Below are positions 1 through 6,751 of a DNA stretch of 21,755 nucleotides, one piece after another. The notes under the pieces are model-generated. The model was not told the DNA's origin. It saw nothing but the letters and a program-made list of their open reading frames with translations, and did not search any database. Position 1 is the stretch's first letter. The number at the start of each line of letters is the position of its first letter. Location: the NCBI GenBank assembly GCA_020431945.1, contig JAGQHH010000122.1, positions 1-21,755 of the forward strand, read 5' to 3'. The position numbers and the translations under genes were made by a program. Source of the DNA: Cyanobacteria bacterium HKST-UBA02. Its GTDB lineage: Bacteria > Cyanobacteriota > Vampirovibrionia > Obscuribacterales > Obscuribacteraceae.

Positions 1-48
1 CATGACTCCAAACAAAGTCAAATAAACTGGATCATCGTGCTCTCAACC

Positions 49-57
49 TGCTATAAA
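49..57 (+). promoter_or_regulatory. Extended -10 promoter for the tRNA gene
   Basis: TATAAA at 52-57 is preceded by TGC at 49-51, which makes an extended -10 element. Transcription would start near 64, just ahead of the tRNA at 72. No good -35 is visible (TGGATC at 28-33 is a poor match with an 18-nt spacer), which an extended -10 can tolerate. The rest of 1-71 holds nothing else I can name. Confidence 0.45.
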
Positions 58-71
58 AAGGGGCTCAGCAA

Positions 72-143
72 GGCTCCGTAGCTCAACGGTGGAGCGAGCG
101 ACTCATAATCGCCAGGTTACAGGTTCGAGTCCTGTCGGAGCCA
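72..143 (+). tRNA. tRNA with anticodon CAT (Ile2/lysidine type or elongator Met)
   Basis: The cloverleaf folds cleanly. The acceptor stem is 72-78 with 136-142 (seven pairs) and the D stem is 81-84 with 92-95. The anticodon stem is 97-101 with 109-113 (first pair A-C mismatched) around the loop CTCATAA, with anticodon CAT at 104-106. The T stem is 119-123 with 131-135 around TTCGAGT. The discriminator is A143 and CCA is not encoded. The anticodon arm GCGACTCATAATCGC resembles bacterial tRNA-Ile2, whose C34 is converted to lysidine by TilS to read ATA. The acceptor sequence GGCTCCG is intermediate between known Ile2 and elongator Met forms. The loop differs from initiator tRNA, and C72 pairs with G1, so fMet is excluded. 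I lean to Ile2. Confidence 0.9.
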
Positions 144-152
144 GATTCTCAT

Positions 153-737
153 TTACAACACATCACCCAAAAGCCGGGCACCTTCGGGATAGGAGTCGAT
201 GCCTCTGCCGACTGCCCGGAGAAAGCCGGCGCTCTCTTCCGGAGCCACTCCTTCGCGGAAAGCCGGCTTGCCGAAATGCACAGGTAAGCCTGACGCAGGC
301 GGACGGTAAGGAAGCGCGAGAAGAGCCGGCTGGCGTCCCTGGCTGTAGCTCCTGATCTTTATATATATGGTCGTGTCGTCGGTATAAAGCAGGACCGCCC
401 GAAGAGAATGCATCGAATTGGCGTTCAGATTCGCCTCACCGATAGCCTTCGCCTCCTCGGCGGTGGCAGCCTCGGCTCTCTGCATCTTCCGGTCTGTCTG
501 GGTATCATAGCCCAGGATCGCCATGGTCTTCTCTCCTTTCGAGATCGACTCGGCGGCATGGCTGAGAATATTGCCGGCAAGCTCCATGGTGAGCTCGCTC
601 TCGTCGGCTGGAGCAAGAGTGGTGACTTTCGTGGAATCGTTCGCGTCTCTGACTACTTTCTCGAGATCAGCACCACAGGCAGTGCAGAATATGAGCGCTA
701 CGATGAGCGCTATGACCAGCGCTCCTCCGCTTCTCAT
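153..737 (-). CDS. Putative exported lipoprotein, unknown function
   Basis: A 194-residue protein when started at the ATG at 737, which is followed at once by a hydrophobic signal segment (about residues 6-18) ending in CTACG. Cys21 could be the lipidated residue, although the lipobox is not canonical because position -3 is Cys. The reading frame is open further upstream, but that would run back through the neighbouring gene, so the internal ATG is preferred. A GTG 15 nt upstream is an alternative. The mature part is mixed alpha/beta-looking with an Ala/Glu-rich stretch, and no family is recognised. It follows the gene ending at 755 by 17 nt, so the two probably form one transcript. It converges on the tRNA, whose 3' end is 9 nt away. 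Confidence 0.72.
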   Translation of the reverse strand: MRSGGALVIALIVALIFCTACGADLEKVVRDANDSTKVTTLAPADESELTMELAGNILSHAAESISKGEKTMAILGYDTQTDRKMQRAEAATAEEAKAIGEANLNANSMHSLRAVLLYTDDTTIYIKIRSYSQGRQPALLALPYRPPASGLPVHFGKPAFREGVAPEESAGFLRAVGRGIDSYPEGARLLGDVL

Positions 738-754
738 GCCTGCCGATACCACTC

Positions 755-1168
755 TTATTTTTCCATGGCTCCGGAAACAAGGGTCTGATTGATCGAGTCT
801 TTGAGCTCGAGGAAAGAGTCTTTCAACTCTTTGGCGAGCTGGTCGCTGCGATCCTGGCACTGAGCGATCTTGATGGCAGCGGGCTCGAGAAATCTGCTAT
901 CGGGCTTGCCCCGGGACTTGGCATAGGACTTATCGACTTCACGCACCTGATAAAGTGCTTTGCGCAGATCCTTATCCATCTCCTTGGAGAGGCGCATCGC
1001 CTCGAGCAGATAGAAACCGGCACTGCCGTTGCCGTAGCGAAGGTTCATCATCATCTTCTCGGCGCGTCCTGTTTTGCCGGAGGCATCGGCGTTTCCTGCA
1101 AGAGGCATCATCAGGCAGAGTCCGATGAGAAGGGCCACCCTGGAGCGAAATGTCTTTGGCACTGGCAT
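755..1168 (-). CDS. Small secreted helical protein, unknown function
   Basis: A 137-residue protein starting at the ATG at 1168, with GGAG 8 nt upstream as ribosome binding site. The N-terminus is a classical signal peptide: basic MPVPKTFRSR, a hydrophobic core, then Ala-x-Ala-like sites near residues 26-30. The mature chain is charged and predicted helical, with many Lys, Glu and Asp, and has the look of a periplasmic helical-bundle protein. It has only one Cys in the mature region. No family is recognised. It is the first gene of a two-gene minus-strand unit with the lipoprotein ending at 153, and is divergent from the TPR gene across 94 nt. The frame extends upstream to 1531 but would overlap the TPR gene without reason. 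Confidence 0.72.
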   Translation of the reverse strand: MPVPKTFRSRVALLIGLCLMMPLAGNADASGKTGRAEKMMMNLRYGNGSAGFYLLEAMRLSKEMDKDLRKALYQVREVDKSYAKSRGKPDSRFLEPAAIKIAQCQDRSDQLAKELKDSFLELKDSINQTLVSGAMEK

Positions 1169-1224
1169 TGAGAAAACTCCGTAGATCTGTGAGAGCCAAC
1201 ATGCTAGCAGACCTGGAAAGGTGG

Positions 1225-1253
1225 TTGCGCTGGAAGCCAAAAGATCATAAATT
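1225..1253 (+). promoter_or_regulatory. Candidate sigma-70-type promoter for the TPR gene
   Basis: TTGCGC at 1225-1230, a 17-nt spacer and TAAATT at 1248-1253. Transcription would start around 1260, only a few bases before the ATG at 1263, so the transcript would have almost no leader. This agrees with the lack of a Shine-Dalgarno sequence before that ATG. It is the best -35/-10 pair in the divergent 1169-1262 spacer. Confidence 0.35.
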
Positions 1254-1262
1254 TCATATCTT

Positions 1263-2444
1263 ATGCCATTCCGAGCAATCACCACTTTCTCAATCGCAGT
1301 GTTCTGTCTGCTGTTCCAGACTCCGGAAGCCCGGGCAGAGACAGCACACAAACTGATCGAGTCGGGTCTCGAGCACGCCGGCTCGGGCAGGCTGGAGGAA
1401 GCAATCGAGAAGTTCCGCCAGGTTCTCGAGCACGATCCGGGCAATGTCGAAGCCCGGAACAATCTCGCCGTCTGTCTCAAGAAAGCAGGCCGGCCGCAAG
1501 ATGCCATCAAAGAGCTGCAACAGGCGATCAAGCTCAGCCCGCTCCGGGCGGAGCTCTATAACAACCTGGCAACCTCCTATCTGGCAGCTGGCGACAACGA
1601 CTCGGCCCTGGAGTCCTGTTATAAAGCCCTGCATCTCAAGCCGATCTATCCAGCCGCCCAGTTCAATCTCGGCCATATTCTCGCTCTCAGGAACGACCAT
1701 CAGGCGGCGGTGGAAGCCTATCAGAAAGCGATCAAGGACCGCGGGGACAATCCCGAATATTACCGGGATCTGGGGGACAGTCTCCGGGCTCTGCACCGCT
1801 ATGATCAAGCCCTTACCGAATATGCCAGCGCCGCCCGTCACGGCGATAAGAGCCGCTCTCTCATTTATCGTCAGGCCAAATGTCTGGAGTCCCTGGGAAG
1901 GCTGGACGAGGCTCGCCGGACCCTGAACGGCCTGGTCGATCTCGATCCCGAGAACACCGAGTATATGAACAGTCTGGGGGTGGTTCTCTGGAAGATGAAA
2001 CACCCCGGCGAGGCTTCTTTCGTTCTGGAGAAAGCCCTGAAAGTCGATCCGTCCTTTTATAAAGCCCGAAACAATCTGGGAGTGGTCCTTTACGATCTGA
2101 AACGACACAAACAAGCCCTGGATGTCTGGCGCCAGGCCCTGAAGCTGAAGCCCGATTATGGACCGGCTCATTTCAATCTGGGCGCCGCCCTTTTCGAGGC
2201 TGGTCTCTACAGCCAGGCCCAGGAGGCCTTCCGCAAGGCGATCGAGGCTGACCCCCGGGATGCTTCCGCCCACAACTATCTCGGTCAGGCCCTACTAAAG
2301 GCAGGGAAGAAAGCCGAAGCCATCGAGCACTGGCGCGAAGCCATCAAGCTCGACCCTGATCTGGCCCGGGCCTATCTCAATCTGGGCCGGGCCCTGTCAG
2401 GCAATCCCGGGACGGAGCCTGTGAGCAGCCGTACGGATAGCTGA
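1263..2444 (+). CDS. Exported tetratricopeptide repeat (TPR) protein, ten gapless repeats
   Basis: A 393-residue protein with a signal peptide of about 25 residues ending ARA before ETAHK, so it is expected outside the inner membrane. From residue 28 to 367 it consists of exactly ten 34-residue TPR units with no insertion or deletion. They begin at 28, 62, 96, 130, 164, 198, 232, 266, 300 and 334, followed by one extra helix (368-380) and a Ser/Thr-rich tail. Each unit carries the consensus pattern (N-L-A/G in helix A, A-I/L near the end of helix B, D-P-x-x at the turn). TPR arrays bind peptides or assemble complexes; the ligand here is unknown. No Shine-Dalgarno precedes the ATG. It lies upstream of two other envelope-type genes on the same strand. 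Confidence 0.9.
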   Translation: MPFRAITTFSIAVFCLLFQTPEARAETAHKLIESGLEHAGSGRLEEAIEKFRQVLEHDPGNVEARNNLAVCLKKAGRPQDAIKELQQAIKLSPLRAELYNNLATSYLAAGDNDSALESCYKALHLKPIYPAAQFNLGHILALRNDHQAAVEAYQKAIKDRGDNPEYYRDLGDSLRALHRYDQALTEYASAARHGDKSRSLIYRQAKCLESLGRLDEARRTLNGLVDLDPENTEYMNSLGVVLWKMKHPGEASFVLEKALKVDPSFYKARNNLGVVLYDLKRHKQALDVWRQALKLKPDYGPAHFNLGAALFEAGLYSQAQEAFRKAIEADPRDASAHNYLGQALLKAGKKAEAIEHWREAIKLDPDLARAYLNLGRALSGNPGTEPVSSRTDS

Positions 2445-2498
2445 AGTCTGATACACGGGATCTGAAATTGAGCAAATGAACTGGCTTAATAGATTGGC

Positions 2499-2504
2499 TA
2501 TCAT
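2499..2504 (+). promoter_or_regulatory. Candidate -10 box for a leaderless start
   Basis: TATCAT ends 6 nt before the ATG at 2511, so transcription would begin at or beside the start codon. No Shine-Dalgarno is visible before this ATG and no convincing -35 is present. The same geometry occurs at 15248-15260. Confidence 0.3.
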
Positions 2505-2510
2505 TTGGCT

Positions 2511-2924
2511 ATGGAACCGGATCCAACTTTCAACTTCAAAGAGACCCTGGCGACAATAAGCCAGGCGGCTTACGCCGTCACCTGTCATATCCTTTTCGAT
2601 GCGGCGGTTCACGGCATGATCGTGGCAGCTCTCATCGGGCTGGTCGGTTTTGTCCTGAGACGCAAGAGTCACCGTTTCGGCAAGCCTCTCCTGGCAGCCA
2701 GCCGCAAAGTCGCCATCGCCTGCCTGGTGGTGGGCATACCAGGAGTCCTCAGCTTCGTGTTCACCGGTGGTCTGCCCGATACAGGCAATTACAATGTCCA
2801 CTCTATCGGTTTCATCGTCTTCTGGTGCATGGCCTGTATTCCGGTAATCGGAGAAGAGATGAATTACCAGTGGTTCGGGTCGTCCGAAAAGTCGACATCC
2901 GGTACAGCCTCCAAGAGCGCCTGA
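2511..2924 (+). CDS. Small integral membrane protein, unknown function
   Basis: A 137-residue protein if started at the ATG at 2511. An in-frame TTG two codons earlier (2505) is possible but less likely. Hydrophobic stretches at about residues 33-50, 66-86 and 98-114 suggest three membrane helices, joined by a basic loop (RRKSHRFGK, 50-58) that should face the cytoplasm. The tail is short and rich in Ser/Thr/Lys. An amphipathic N-terminal segment (about 8-30) precedes the first helix. I do not recognise the family. It sits between the TPR protein (66 nt upstream) and the Tyr/Asn-rich secreted protein (47 nt downstream), in the same direction. Confidence 0.7.
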   Translation: MEPDPTFNFKETLATISQAAYAVTCHILFDAAVHGMIVAALIGLVGFVLRRKSHRFGKPLLAASRKVAIACLVVGIPGVLSFVFTGGLPDTGNYNVHSIGFIVFWCMACIPVIGEEMNYQWFGSSEKSTSGTASKSA

Positions 2925-2971
2925 GCATTTTGTGCTATCACTAAGGGTAAGACCCTGGTCGGGAGAAAGCC

Positions 2972-3616
2972 ATGAGAACCGGAAGTATTCTAATCGCGTT
3001 AATTCTGGGGGCAGCCCTGGCACAGCCGGCTGATGCCCAGAGCTTCGGCGTCAATCCCGGAGGCGCGCAGCTGAATTCCATCCCGGGAGCCGGAGCCGGG
3101 ACTTACAACCCCTATGGATACAACCCCTATAACCGCAGCGCCGGCTTCTACAATCCCAACCCCTATAGCAACGGGATCAACTATCCGGCTTTCGGCATGC
3201 CTCTCTCCACCGGCAACGGGTTCTATAACATTCCCTGCGGGCGCACCAACCTGCCCATGTGGAAAGCGCCTTCCGGCTACTATTATCCCTGGGCACCCCG
3301 TCCGGCAGGGTTCGCCTATGCTTATCCGATGCCTGTCCTGATCGTTCCTCAACAGGCGGAAGCCCCGGCTCCGGCCCTGCCACCAGTCTCGGTAGCGCTC
3401 ACCGACATGGAGAAGTTCCTGGAAGAGAACAAGAAAAGCAACAAGCTCCAGGAAAGAGACGTCACCAATCTCAATCGCCGCATCAAAGACCTGCAGACCA
3501 AAGAGCGCAGTCTGAGAGTGGCCGGCGGCGGCACCCTGGATCCCTCGGACGAGGCCCAGCTCCGACGCGATCTGGAGCAGGTCGGCAACGACCTCTCCTG
3601 GCGCCTAAATCGCTGA
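2972..3616 (+). CDS. Secreted Tyr/Asn/Pro/Gly-rich protein with C-terminal coiled coil
   Basis: A 214-residue protein with a clear signal peptide (hydrophobic residues 5-17, cleavage after ADA or DAQ near 22-23) and GGGAG 6 nt before the ATG. Residues 24-85 are low complexity, with repeated YNPY, YNPN and NGxNYP elements. They are followed by an aromatic Pro-rich section containing PSGYYYPWAPRP and then an Ala/Pro linker (about 128-140). Residues 145-210 are highly charged and heptad-like, a probable coiled coil. This layout suggests an exported structural or surface protein whose disordered half is tethered or multimerised by the coiled coil. No family is recognised. The stop lies inside a nested inverted repeat shared with tmk on the other strand. 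Confidence 0.8.
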   Translation: MRTGSILIALILGAALAQPADAQSFGVNPGGAQLNSIPGAGAGTYNPYGYNPYNRSAGFYNPNPYSNGINYPAFGMPLSTGNGFYNIPCGRTNLPMWKAPSGYYYPWAPRPAGFAYAYPMPVLIVPQQAEAPAPALPPVSVALTDMEKFLEENKKSNKLQERDVTNLNRRIKDLQTKERSLRVAGGGTLDPSDEAQLRRDLEQVGNDLSWRLNR

Positions 3617-3646
3617 AATCAGCTATCTTTCAGAAGTGGCGCCAGG
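3597..3646. terminator. Nested inverted repeat over two convergent stop codons (bidirectional terminator candidate)
   Basis: The outer arms CCTGGCGCC (3597-3605) and GGCGCCAGG (3638-3646) are perfectly complementary over 9 bp. Inside them, CTGAAA (3613-3618) and TTTCAG (3628-3633) form a second 6-bp stem around a 9-nt loop. Both stop codons (3614-3616 plus, 3619-3621 minus) fall inside. There is no long T tract on either side, so efficiency as an intrinsic terminator is uncertain, but symmetry and position fit a shared terminator. Confidence 0.55.
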
Positions 3647-4281
3647 GGATGCTTTTTGCCCAGGCTCTCCACGAGGATGCGCCTGAATTCGTTCTGCACC
3701 ACCGATAGCGCTTTGGAGGCGTCGAGAATCCGCCAGCGATCGGGCTCTGCTGCAGCGAGCTTGTGATAGCCGTCCCGGACCCGGTGATGGAAATCGATTG
3801 CTTCCTTCTCCATGCGATCATGCCCGCCCGGATGCAAGCGCGAAAGACCGTCACCGCTCTCGATATCAAAGAGGATGGTGAGATCCGGTCTCAATCCGCC
3901 GGTGGACATCTGGTTGAGCTGGTCTATTAGAGCCAGATCGATACTGCGGCCGTATCCTTGATAAGCCACCGTCGAATCGGTGTAGCGGTCGCAAAGCACT
4001 ATGCATCCATCTTCCAGGGAAGGTCGTATGAGCTCTTCCACATGCTGAGCCCGGTCGGCCTGGTAGAGAAGCAGCTCGGCCATGGGAACAACGGTATTCT
4101 CGTTGGAAAGCAATATCCTGCGGATTTTTTTGCCCAGGGGAGTACCCCCAGGATCTCTGGTGACCACATGCTTGATCCCCAGACTATCGAGCTCCTTGGC
4201 AAGCAGCTTGACCTGAGTCGTTTTGCCTGCCCCTTCAGGACCTTCGAGGGTGACAAACGAGCCCGGGTACGCTTTTTTCAT
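3619..4281 (-). CDS. tmk: Thymidylate kinase
   Basis: Phosphorylates dTMP to dTDP with ATP, an essential cytoplasmic step of dTTP synthesis. At 220 residues it has the usual family length. Visible motifs are the P-loop GPEGAGKTT (14-22), the RDPGGTPLG segment (42-50, usually REPGGT in the family), and the DRYTDSTVAYQG motif (98-109) that contains the DRY signature and contacts the nucleotide. A LID-like region contains HDRMEKE, followed by DFHHRVRDGY. The P-loop lacks the arginine of eukaryotic-type enzymes, so the bacterial type is indicated. AGAGG lies 5 nt before the ATG. It follows the TPR-thioredoxin gene by 8 nt, so the two are co-transcribed. It converges on the plus-strand gene ending at 3616. 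Confidence 0.95.
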   Translation of the reverse strand: MKKAYPGSFVTLEGPEGAGKTTQVKLLAKELDSLGIKHVVTRDPGGTPLGKKIRRILLSNENTVVPMAELLLYQADRAQHVEELIRPSLEDGCIVLCDRYTDSTVAYQGYGRSIDLALIDQLNQMSTGGLRPDLTILFDIESGDGLSRLHPGGHDRMEKEAIDFHHRVRDGYHKLAAAEPDRWRILDASKALSVVQNEFRRILVESLGKKHPLAPLLKDS

Positions 4282-4289
4282 CGAGCCTC

Positions 4290-4934
4290 TTACTTTGCGA
4301 TAGCGGCAATTGCCGAGAGAATCACTTCGCGGCTCTGCTTGCCGTCCAGCCTGTCCACTTGTTTTTTCTTGCTGTTCAGGAGAATCACCACCGGGAATCC
4401 ATCGACTTTATAAGTGTCGAAAAGGATCCTCACCCCGGGAGTCATACCGTCCATGCGCTCGAAACAGACCTTCTTGCCGTACTTGTCTTCGGCTTCTTTG
4501 ATGAACGGCGCGATTTCTTTGCAAGGCACGCACCAGTCGGTGTAGAAATCGAGAACCGTGGGTTTGCGTTTCACTTTAGAAAGATCAGAGAGAGCCTTCT
4601 TTGCGTCATCTTTGAGTTTGCCTTCCCCGTACTGGGAGACCACCATGAACTCCCCTTCGGCGGAGATGTACTCACCGAGCTTCTGGTGGGCGACTCCCCG
4701 AAAATAATGCGCGGTCATATTGCGCTGGTCGAGAAGAATGGCTTTACGAGCATGCTTCAAGGCTTCTCTGTACTTACCTGCGCTAACCGCTGTCTTGAGA
4801 GCCTCTACTTCGACCCCGGCTGCTTCCTTGGCGCCCGCCGGCTGAGCATGCGCTTCCTGTTGAGAACCAGATATAGACAGGAACAACACCATCAGGGCTG
4901 CAAAGACAATCGGATTTCGGAGAGATACCGGCAA
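4290..4934 (-). CDS. Exported TPR-thioredoxin fusion protein
   Basis: A 214-residue protein when started at the TTG at 4934, which has GGAG 6 nt upstream and places a good signal peptide at the very N-terminus (hydrophobic about 8-22, then AHA). The ATG at 5015 in the same frame would add 27 residues and is less likely. Residues about 41-108 form two TPR-like helical hairpins. The C-terminal thioredoxin fold carries DFYTDWCVPCKE with redox cysteines 135 and 138, and a likely cis-proline in DGFPVV. It is expected to act as a periplasmic disulfide reductase or exchange protein, with the TPR part choosing partners. The Cys-Val-Pro-Cys active site differs from the CGPC of cytoplasmic thioredoxin. 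It is upstream of tmk in one transcript. Confidence 0.85.
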   Translation of the reverse strand: MPVSLRNPIVFAALMVLFLSISGSQQEAHAQPAGAKEAAGVEVEALKTAVSAGKYREALKHARKAILLDQRNMTAHYFRGVAHQKLGEYISAEGEFMVVSQYGEGKLKDDAKKALSDLSKVKRKPTVLDFYTDWCVPCKEIAPFIKEAEDKYGKKVCFERMDGMTPGVRILFDTYKVDGFPVVILLNSKKKQVDRLDGKQSREVILSAIAAIAK

Positions 4935-4986
4935 TTTCGACTCCGGGCAGGGTTGCAGGGCTACAAGAATAGCTATTTTGCCACAA

Positions 4987-5015
4987 TTCAAATAATAAAT
5001 CCTGCGTGATATCAT
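4987..5015 (+). promoter_or_regulatory. Candidate promoter for the aldehyde dehydrogenase gene
   Basis: TTCAAA at 4987-4992, a 17-nt spacer and TATCAT at 5010-5015, predicting a start near 5022 and a leader of about 45 nt. It lies in the divergent spacer between the thioredoxin and dehydrogenase genes, provided the thioredoxin gene starts at 4934. Confidence 0.35.
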
Positions 5016-5065
5016 TGTCCTTTCATATATACGATACGCCTACCTAACTCGCGAGGTCGCAGGTG

Positions 5066-6565
5066 ATGACTGAAACACTGACGGCACCCAAGGTTGATTT
5101 GAACCGCAAATGGCAACTCTGGATCGATGGTAATTTCCGGGACGGAGCTTCCGAAAGGACTCTCACCAACCCGGCCGACGGCAAGGTCCTGACGAAAGTA
5201 CAAGAAGCAGACAAAGCGCTTGTCGAGCAGGCTATCAAAGCAGCCCGCAAAGCCTTCGACGAAGGTCCCTGGCCGCGCACTCCGGCTGCCGAAAGAGCCG
5301 CCCTGCTTTTCACCGTCGCCAACCTGATCGAGGAAAGACGGGAAGAGCTCGCCGAAATCGAGACACTGAACTGTGGCAAACCCATTCGGGAAGCCGCTTA
5401 TGATGTGGACGACGCGGCTGCCTGTTTCCGCTATTATGCCGGACTGGCCACCAAGCCTTCCGGTCTGACAGTGGATGTGCCGGCACCATCGGTGACATCA
5501 ATCGTACGCGAGCCCATCGGCGTATGCGGTCAGATCATCCCCTGGAACTATCCGCTCCTCATGGCTGCCTGGAAGCTGGCACCGGCTCTTGCCGCCGGCA
5601 ACACATGCGTGCTCAAGCCTTCCGAATACACCCCGCTTTCGGCGGTGGTCCTGGCGGAGATCTTCCAGCAAGCCGGTCTTCCCAACGGCGTGGTCAACAT
5701 CGTCCTGGGAGACGGTAAAGTCGGACACGTGATTGCCGAGAGCGAGCTGGTGGACAAAGTTGCCTTCACCGGTAGTGTCAAGACCGGCAAGTCGGTCGCT
5801 CAGGCGGCTCTCTCCAACCTCAAGAAAGTCACTCTGGAGCTCGGCGGCAAATCGCCCCTCATCGTCTTCGAAGACTTCGATCTCGACACAGCCGTGGACT
5901 ACGCTCTTTTCGCGATCTACTGCAACGCCGGTCAGGTCTGCTCGGCTGGCTCGCGGATGCTCGTCCAGGACTCGATCTATGACGAGTTTCTCAAACGCCT
6001 CGCCGCAAGAGCCAAGAAGATCAATGTCGGTCCCGGTCTCGATCCCGAAACCGAAATGGGACCCCTGGTCAGCGAGACTCAGCTCAAGCGGGTGATGGAC
6101 TATATAGAGATTGGCGAGAGAGAAGGCGCCAAGCTGGTCACCGGCGGAGACAGACCGGAAGGCGGCAAGTTCGGTAGCGGCTATTATGTCAATCCGACTA
6201 TCTTCACCAACACCAAACCCGACATGCGCATCGTCCAGGAAGAGATCTTCGGACCGGTGGCAGTGCTTCAGAAATTCGCCAAGGAAGAAGAAGCAATCAA
6301 GCTGGCCAACGATACGCAATACGGTCTTGCCGGGGCTGTCTTCACCAACGACATCACCCGCGCCAATCGTGTGATCAAGTCTCTGAGAGCCGGTATCACC
6401 TGGGTCAACGGCTATCACAACACCTATAACGAATGTCCCTGGGGCGGCTACAAGCAGAGCGGCTGGGGAAGAGAGCTCGGTACTTTCGGTCTCGAGGCCT
6501 ATACCGAGATCAAACAGGTGAACGTGAACATGGAACCGTATCCGGTGAAGTGGTTCAACTCCTGA
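5066..6565 (+). CDS. NAD(P)-dependent aldehyde dehydrogenase, betaine-aldehyde-dehydrogenase-like
   Basis: Oxidises an aldehyde to the acid. The chain is full length at 499 residues from the ATG at 5066; a GTG at 5063 is equally possible, with GAGG 9 or 6 nt upstream. The ALDH core is intact: IPWNYP with Asn161, a cofactor lysine in LKPSE (184), the GSVKTGK turn of the nucleotide site, the general base Glu258 in LELGGK, and the catalytic nucleophile Cys292 in AGQVCSAG. QEEIFGPV and a C-terminus with ECPWGGYKQSG and GRELGTFGLEAYTEIKQ resemble BetB/GbsA and related ALDH9-type enzymes. Substrate cannot be fixed from sequence. No choline oxidase or betaine transporter is nearby, so glycine betaine synthesis is unproven; gamma-aminobutyraldehyde or another amino-aldehyde is possible. 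It is probably monocistronic. Confidence 0.93.
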   Translation: MTETLTAPKVDLNRKWQLWIDGNFRDGASERTLTNPADGKVLTKVQEADKALVEQAIKAARKAFDEGPWPRTPAAERAALLFTVANLIEERREELAEIETLNCGKPIREAAYDVDDAAACFRYYAGLATKPSGLTVDVPAPSVTSIVREPIGVCGQIIPWNYPLLMAAWKLAPALAAGNTCVLKPSEYTPLSAVVLAEIFQQAGLPNGVVNIVLGDGKVGHVIAESELVDKVAFTGSVKTGKSVAQAALSNLKKVTLELGGKSPLIVFEDFDLDTAVDYALFAIYCNAGQVCSAGSRMLVQDSIYDEFLKRLAARAKKINVGPGLDPETEMGPLVSETQLKRVMDYIEIGEREGAKLVTGGDRPEGGKFGSGYYVNPTIFTNTKPDMRIVQEEIFGPVAVLQKFAKEEEAIKLANDTQYGLAGAVFTNDITRANRVIKSLRAGITWVNGYHNTYNECPWGGYKQSGWGRELGTFGLEAYTEIKQVNVNMEPYPVKWFNS

Positions 6566-6707
6566 GAGATTCAGAAAAAGCTGCCTCTTTATTTATTAAG
6601 CTATGAGCTTTAATTAATAGACTGCCGATCAGATAGCAGCCTCCCCCCATGGCGGGACCGAAACGCCTCATGACAACCCATGTCCAGGAAGGCTGACAGG
6701 GAACACC
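6566..6707. other. Intergenic spacer after the aldehyde dehydrogenase
   Basis: An AT-rich segment (about 6581-6620) follows the stop. AAAGCT near 6578-6583 is complementary to AGCTTT (6606-6611), and AAGCT-ATG-AGCTT at 6599-6611 can form a short 5-bp hairpin. Either may weakly terminate transcription, but neither has a T tract. An open frame from ATG 6680 joins the bamA frame, but it is better explained as non-coding upstream sequence. I see no other gene here. Confidence 0.3.
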
Positions 6708-6735
6708 TTGGCATGCCAGGCTGTCATGTTAGAAT
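6708..6735 (+). promoter_or_regulatory. Candidate sigma-70 promoter for the bamA-skp-lpx cluster
   Basis: TTGGCA at 6708-6713, a 16-nt spacer and TAGAAT at 6730-6735. Transcription would start near 6742, only about 10 nt before the preferred GTG start at 6752. If used, it rules out the ATG at 6680 as the bamA start. Confidence 0.45.
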
Positions 6736-6751
6736 ACGCTCGGAGTTTGCA

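Noticed and set aside
1290..2273. Minus-strand frame opposite the TPR gene
   Set aside because: Its periodicity mirrors the TPR repeats on the plus strand, so it is a by-product of the repeat structure.
4935..5015. ATG 5015 as start of the thioredoxin gene
   Set aside because: AGGA is only 2 nt from that ATG and the signal peptide would be internal; TTG 4934 has an ideal GGAG spacing. Not fully excluded.
5498..6418. Long minus-strand frame opposite the aldehyde dehydrogenase
   Set aside because: Antisense shadow of a complete, well-conserved enzyme; no signal, domain or start site support.
6680..6751. Upstream ATG extending bamA by 24 residues
   Set aside because: It would bury the signal peptide, lacks a Shine-Dalgarno, and lies upstream of a plausible promoter, while GTG 6752 has GGAG at 6 nt.
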